Shown here: positions 5,748 through 8,670 of the stretch, piece by piece
Numbering within the stretch: the stretch's first letter is position 1
How the letters are laid out: each line of letters opens with the position of its first letter
Assembly: GCA_903832075.1 (NCBI GenBank)
Contig: CAILAF010000512.1
Span: forward strand, 1 to 8,670
DNA: 8,670 nt
Origin: an uncultured Chitinophagaceae bacterium
Lineage (GTDB): Bacteria > Bacteroidota > Bacteroidia > Chitinophagales > Chitinophagaceae
Reading direction: 5' to 3'
Notes under the pieces: generated by a model
What the model saw: only the letters and a program-made list of their open reading frames with translations
What the model was told of the DNA's origin: nothing
Database searches by the model: none
Position numbers and translations under genes: made by a program

Positions 5748-7088
5748 ATGCGTACTTATTTAATTAAAGATACCTGCATTGTTAATGAAGGCAAAAGAAT
5801 ATATGGCGATATTTTGTTAAAAGATGAAAGAATTGAAAAGATTGCTGATTCAATTAATGTAAAAGAAAAATGTATTGAGATAAATGGTAATCATCAATTT
5901 TTATTACCGGGAGTTATTGACGACCAGGTTCATTTTCGTGAACCAGGTTTAACGCAGAAAGCAACAATCTATAGCGAATCAAAGGCAGCGGTGGCGGGCG
6001 GTGTAACAAGTTTTATGGAAATGCCAAATACCAATCCGCCGGCATTTACACAAAATTTATTGGAAGACAAATACAATATTGCCAAACAAACTTCATTGGC
6101 CAATTATTCATTTTTTATGGGAACATCGAATGATAATTATGAAGAAGTGATGCAAACCAATAAAAAGAAAAATGAAATATGCGGCATAAAAATTTTTATG
6201 GGATCATCCACCGGAAATTTATTAGTAGATAATGCTTTGGTATTGGATAAAATTTTTGCCGGAAGCGAATTATTAATTGCCACGCATTGCGAAGAAGAAA
6301 GAATGATCAAAGAAAATTTGGAAAGAATAAGAAAAGAGAAAAAAGAATTGCTACCATCTGATCATCCAATTATTAGAAATGAAGAAGAATGTTTTGAATC
6401 ATCTTTTAAAGCTATACAATTTGCAAAAAAGCATAACAGTCGTTTACATATTTTGCATATCAGCACCGAAAAAGAATTACAATTATTCACAAATTTAATT
6501 CCGTTAGAAGATAAAAAAATTACTGCCGAAGTTTGTGTGCATCATTTACATTTTACCGGTGATGATTACAAAAGATTAGGCAATCAAATAAAATGTAATC
6601 CTGCCATTAAATCGCCGAATAATAAAGAAGCATTGTGGAAAGCTTTGCTGGATGGGCGTTTGGATGTTATCGCAACAGATCATGCACCGCATTTATGGGA
6701 AGAAAAAAATGTATCTTACGAAAAAGCACATGCAGGTTTGCCATTGGTACAACATTCATTATCATTGATGTTGCATTATGTAAAAGAAGAAAAAATTAGT
6801 TTAGAAATGATAGTAGAAAGAATGAGTCATGCAGTTGCAAAATGTTTTCAAATAAAAGAAAGGGGATTTATTCGGGAAGGATATTTTGCCGATTTGGTTT
6901 TGGTTGATATGAATCAATCCACAACCGTTACCAAAGAAAATATTTTATACAAATGTGGATGGAGTCCGTTGGAAAATTTTACTTTTCCGGCAACAATAAA
7001 AAATACTTTTGTAAACGGACATTTAGTTTATGGAAATAGTATGTTTAATGAATCTAAATTGGGAGAAAGAATTCTTTTTAATAGATAA
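5748..7088 (+). CDS. pyrC: Dihydroorotase (amidohydrolase superfamily)
   Basis: Catalyses reversible cyclisation of carbamoyl-aspartate to dihydroorotate in pyrimidine synthesis. It is 446 residues, a normal length for the long Bacteroidetes form. Visible motifs: IDDQVHFREPG at 57-67, AGGVTSFMEMPNTNPP at 83-98 (substrate-binding N94/N96 region), GIKIFMGSSTGN at 146-157 with K148 in the place of the carboxylated lysine of related cyclic amidohydrolases, ATHCEEE at 178-184 (H180), LHILHIST at 233-240 (H234, H237), and IATDHAPH at 308-315 (catalytic/metal D311). It ends in the usual amidohydrolase GYFADLVLVD and FTFPATIKNTFVNG. The first metal-ligand position of the HxH motif is Gln60 rather than His. 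I recall the same QVH in the Porphyromonas gingivalis enzyme, so this is likely a lineage trait and not damage. It diverges from the RemB-like gene and is followed by a hairpin and the MutS-like gene, possibly in one transcript. Dihydropyrimidinase or allantoinase is less likely given the REPG motif. Confidence 0.9.
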   Translation: MRTYLIKDTCIVNEGKRIYGDILLKDERIEKIADSINVKEKCIEINGNHQFLLPGVIDDQVHFREPGLTQKATIYSESKAAVAGGVTSFMEMPNTNPPAFTQNLLEDKYNIAKQTSLANYSFFMGTSNDNYEEVMQTNKKKNEICGIKIFMGSSTGNLLVDNALVLDKIFAGSELLIATHCEEERMIKENLERIRKEKKELLPSDHPIIRNEEECFESSFKAIQFAKKHNSRLHILHISTEKELQLFTNLIPLEDKKITAEVCVHHLHFTGDDYKRLGNQIKCNPAIKSPNNKEALWKALLDGRLDVIATDHAPHLWEEKNVSYEKAHAGLPLVQHSLSLMLHYVKEEKISLEMIVERMSHAVAKCFQIKERGFIREGYFADLVLVDMNQSTTVTKENILYKCGWSPLENFTFPATIKNTFVNGHLVYGNSMFNESKLGERILFNR

Positions 7089-7100
7089 ATACATATTGCA

Positions 7101-7142
7101 GGTTTCAAGTTACCGGTTACAGGTAACTTGAAACTTGAAACC
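7101..7142. repeat. Repeat-derived hairpin between pyrC and the MutS-like gene
   Basis: GTTTCAAGTTACC (7102-7114) and GGTAACTTGAAAC (7122-7134) are perfect 13-bp inverted arms around a 7-nt loop (GGTTACA). A second CTTGAAACC (7134-7142) offers alternative pairing with GGTTTCAAG (7101-7109). It shares the 12-mer AACTTGAAACTT with 304-315. No T-tract follows, so it is not a typical terminator; an effect on RNA stability or partial attenuation is possible. It ends 10 bp before the MutS-like ATG. Confidence 0.75.
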
Positions 7143-7152
7143 GGAAACTGAT

Positions 7153-8469
7153 ATGCTTATAGATAAAATTACTTTACAAGACCTTTCTATTTTTCATAAC
7201 GATGAAGAACAATCTGTTTTTCATCACTTGAATTTTACACAAACAACCGGCGGCAGAGAATGGTTGCGTTATTTTTTAAGTGTTCCTTTAGAATCAGTTG
7301 AAAAAATTAATGAAACACAGAATGTAATCAGAAAAATTTTATCTGTTCAGCATAAATGGCCCATAAAAATTTCTAACGGAACAGTAATGGTGATTGATCG
7401 TTTTTATGAAACTGCGATAGATGCATTGCCTTCACATCCCAATGCTGTCAATGCTTTTATGTACAAATTAACCAATGCATCCGATTATTCAATTGCTAAA
7501 TATTCGGTTACACATTTTATAGATTTTATTCAAGGATTGAATGAATTGTTGCAATTACTATCGGATAATAATAATCCTCCATTATTAAAAAATATTCTTG
7601 ACCGGGTCGATCAATTATTACATCGTCCCGAAATCGTTGAAATGTTAGCATATAAAAAAGTGCAACCATTATCTCCCGAAAAATTTTTGCAATATGCTTT
7701 TTTTATTAGAAATCATTTTAAACAACAAACATTAGAACTGATTGAAACATTCAGTATGCTCGATGCTTATTACAGCATGGCAATAGCTTGCAAAAAATAT
7801 AATTATTGTTTTCCCGATTTTATTGCAAGTAATGAGCCTACGTTAAATGCCATACAATTATATCATCCGCTATTGCATACACCGGTTGCTTATGATATTG
7901 ATTTAAAACAACAACATAATTTTTTATTTCTTACCGGCGCCAACATGGCCGGTAAAAGCACTTTCATTAAAGCAGTTGGTTTGTCAACTTATTTGGCACA
8001 TATTGGTATGGCAGTTCCTGCAAAGCAAATGCAGTTAAGTTTGTTTAATGGTTTGCTAAGCAATATTAATGTGGTGGATAATATTGTAAAAGGAGAAAGC
8101 TATTTTTTTAATGAAGTTCAAAGAATTAAAAATACCATTGAAAAAATAAGTGATGGAAAAAAATGGTTGATTTTAATTGATGAATTATTTAAAGGAACCA
8201 ATGTGCAAGATGCCATGAAATGCAGTACCACAGTGGTTGAGGGCTTACGCAAAATGAATAATGCATTGTTTATTTTATCTACACATTTATATGAGATTGG
8301 TGAAGATTTAAAACAATATTCAAATATTCAGTTCCGGTATTTTGAAACAACAGCCACTGATGATCAATTAGTTTTTAATTATCAATTAAAAGATGGAATT
8401 AGTAACGATCGCTTAGGTTATTTGATTTTGAAGAAAGAAGGTGTGGTAGATATTTTGAATAAATTATAA
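7153..8469 (+). CDS. MutS-family ATPase lacking mismatch-recognition domains
   Basis: A 438-residue protein made of the MutS lever/core and ATPase regions only. The N-terminus (ITLQDLSIFHNDEEQSVFHH, then LNFTQTTGGREWLRYFLSVPL, residues 6-46) corresponds to the point where MutS domain III begins ('tL.dLEif...lN.t.T..G.r.Lr..l..Pl'). A helical lever follows to about residue 230. The ATPase has Walker A TGANMAGKST (261-270), the GESYFFNEVQ segment (314-323), Walker B LILIDELFKGT (339-349), and STHLYE (376-381) with the H-loop histidine. Domains I and II, including the FxE mismatch wedge of MutS1, are absent. There is also no Smr endonuclease domain as in MutS2. DNA-binding ATPase function is inferred; a standard mismatch-repair role is doubtful. 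ATG 7153 is chosen over TTG 7135 because the TTG lies in the upstream repeat and the family start is matched by MLIDKITLQDL. It lies 64 bp after pyrC on the same strand. Confidence 0.85.
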   Translation: MLIDKITLQDLSIFHNDEEQSVFHHLNFTQTTGGREWLRYFLSVPLESVEKINETQNVIRKILSVQHKWPIKISNGTVMVIDRFYETAIDALPSHPNAVNAFMYKLTNASDYSIAKYSVTHFIDFIQGLNELLQLLSDNNNPPLLKNILDRVDQLLHRPEIVEMLAYKKVQPLSPEKFLQYAFFIRNHFKQQTLELIETFSMLDAYYSMAIACKKYNYCFPDFIASNEPTLNAIQLYHPLLHTPVAYDIDLKQQHNFLFLTGANMAGKSTFIKAVGLSTYLAHIGMAVPAKQMQLSLFNGLLSNINVVDNIVKGESYFFNEVQRIKNTIEKISDGKKWLILIDELFKGTNVQDAMKCSTTVVEGLRKMNNALFILSTHLYEIGEDLKQYSNIQFRYFETTATDDQLVFNYQLKDGISNDRLGYLILKKEGVVDILNKL

Positions 8470-8531
8470 TTTCTCTGCAATCTTTCTTAATTTAGTATCG
8501 CATAATTATCCGCATAAATACTCCTCATGGT

Positions 8532-8578
8532 TGATGCGTGTTACTTGAGTTGAAGTGAGTGACACAAGTAAAGCATCA
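8532..8578. other. Imperfect stem-loop upstream of the YifB-like gene
   Basis: TGATGC (8532-8537) pairs with GCATCA (8573-8578), and TTACTTG (8541-8547) pairs with CAAGTAA (8565-8571). The two helices are separated by a 3-nt/1-nt internal bulge, and a loop of 17 nt closes the structure. It lies in the 145-bp gap after the MutS-like gene and ends 36 bp before the next ATG. It could be a repeat element, an mRNA leader structure or a small RNA part. No T-tract follows directly, although TAAATTTTTTC occurs near 8602. Confidence 0.45.
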
Positions 8579-8614
8579 TTGTAAGTCTATTGCTGGTCAA
8601 ATAAATTTTTTCTT

Positions 8615-8670
8615 ATGCTTGTCAAAACCTTTGGCAGTGCGGTTTATGGTGTTGAAGCCATTGCAATAAC
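8615..8670 (+). CDS. YifB/ComM-like Mg-chelatase-related AAA+ ATPase, first 18 codons
   Basis: The frame from ATG 8615 to the window edge encodes MLVKTFGSAVYGVEAIAI, which closely matches the very conserved start of the YifB/ComM family ('M..kt.gsavyGveA..i.vEv'). Full proteins of the family are around 500 residues, with an N-terminal Lon-protease-like domain and a Mg-chelatase AAA+ ATPase domain; ComM acts as a branch-migration helicase in natural transformation. Only the N-terminus is visible, so the ATPase motifs cannot be checked. It is on the same strand as the MutS-like gene but separated by 145 bp with a stem-loop, so it probably has its own promoter or a regulated readthrough. Confidence 0.75.
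   Translation, partial: MLVKTFGSAVYGVEAIAI

Noticed and set aside
5533..5763. Plus-strand open frame of 76 codons across the RemB-like and pyrC starts
   Set aside because: It is antisense to the signal peptide of the RemB-like gene and out of frame with pyrC; no independent support.
7135..7152. TTG start extending the MutS-like protein by six residues
   Set aside because: The codons lie in the interspersed repeat; ATG 7153 matches the expected family start.

Overview
The window looks like chromosomal DNA from a Bacteroidota bacterium, most likely a Chitinophagaceae relative. The evidence is strongly AT-rich coding sequence, no obvious Shine-Dalgarno sequences, a ubiE-porT gene pair, a RemB-like outer-membrane protein, a dihydroorotase carrying the Bacteroidetes-type DDQVHFREPG motif, and two interspersed repeat families (AACTTGAAACTT type and CCCTTTAGG type) that resemble repeats I remember from this phylum. 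The family-level placement is inference. I see no mobile element, CRISPR array, tRNA or rRNA. Most of the window is ordinary core genome.

Layout. Positions 1-2279, minus strand: start of a Bat/MoxR operon, read as moxR (2279-1281), a DUF58/vWA protein (1246-320), then an exported BatD-like protein that begins in an ATGA overlap and runs off the left edge. Positions 2280-2385: divergent intergenic region. Positions 2386-4022, plus strand: ubiE/menG (menaquinone methylation), then porT (type IX secretion outer-membrane protein), which appears to start at TTG. Positions 4023-5729, minus strand: a large exported beta-barrel protein resembling gliding protein RemB and the Wzi capsule family; its stop codon directly abuts the porT stop. 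Only 18 bp divide its start from the divergent pyrC-type dihydroorotase (5748-7088, plus). A repeat-derived hairpin follows, then a shortened MutS-family ATPase that lacks the mismatch-reading domains (7153-8469). A 145-bp gap with a stem-loop precedes the first 18 codons of a YifB/ComM-like ATPase at the right edge.

How the genes relate: moxR, DUF58 and BatD-like form one functional unit (AAA+ ATPase with vWA partners acting at the envelope). porT and the RemB-like gene point to type IX secretion and gliding or surface assembly. ubiE and pyrC are housekeeping metabolism, and the MutS-like and YifB-like genes are ATPases of DNA metabolism. I do not see a clearly new multi-gene system. The points most worth a second look are the glutamine replacing the first metal-ligand histidine in the dihydroorotase, the MutS core without mismatch-recognition domains, interspersed repeats read into the N-termini of two genes of the Bat operon, the TTG start of porT next to a 14-bp palindrome, and the stem-loop before the YifB-like gene.
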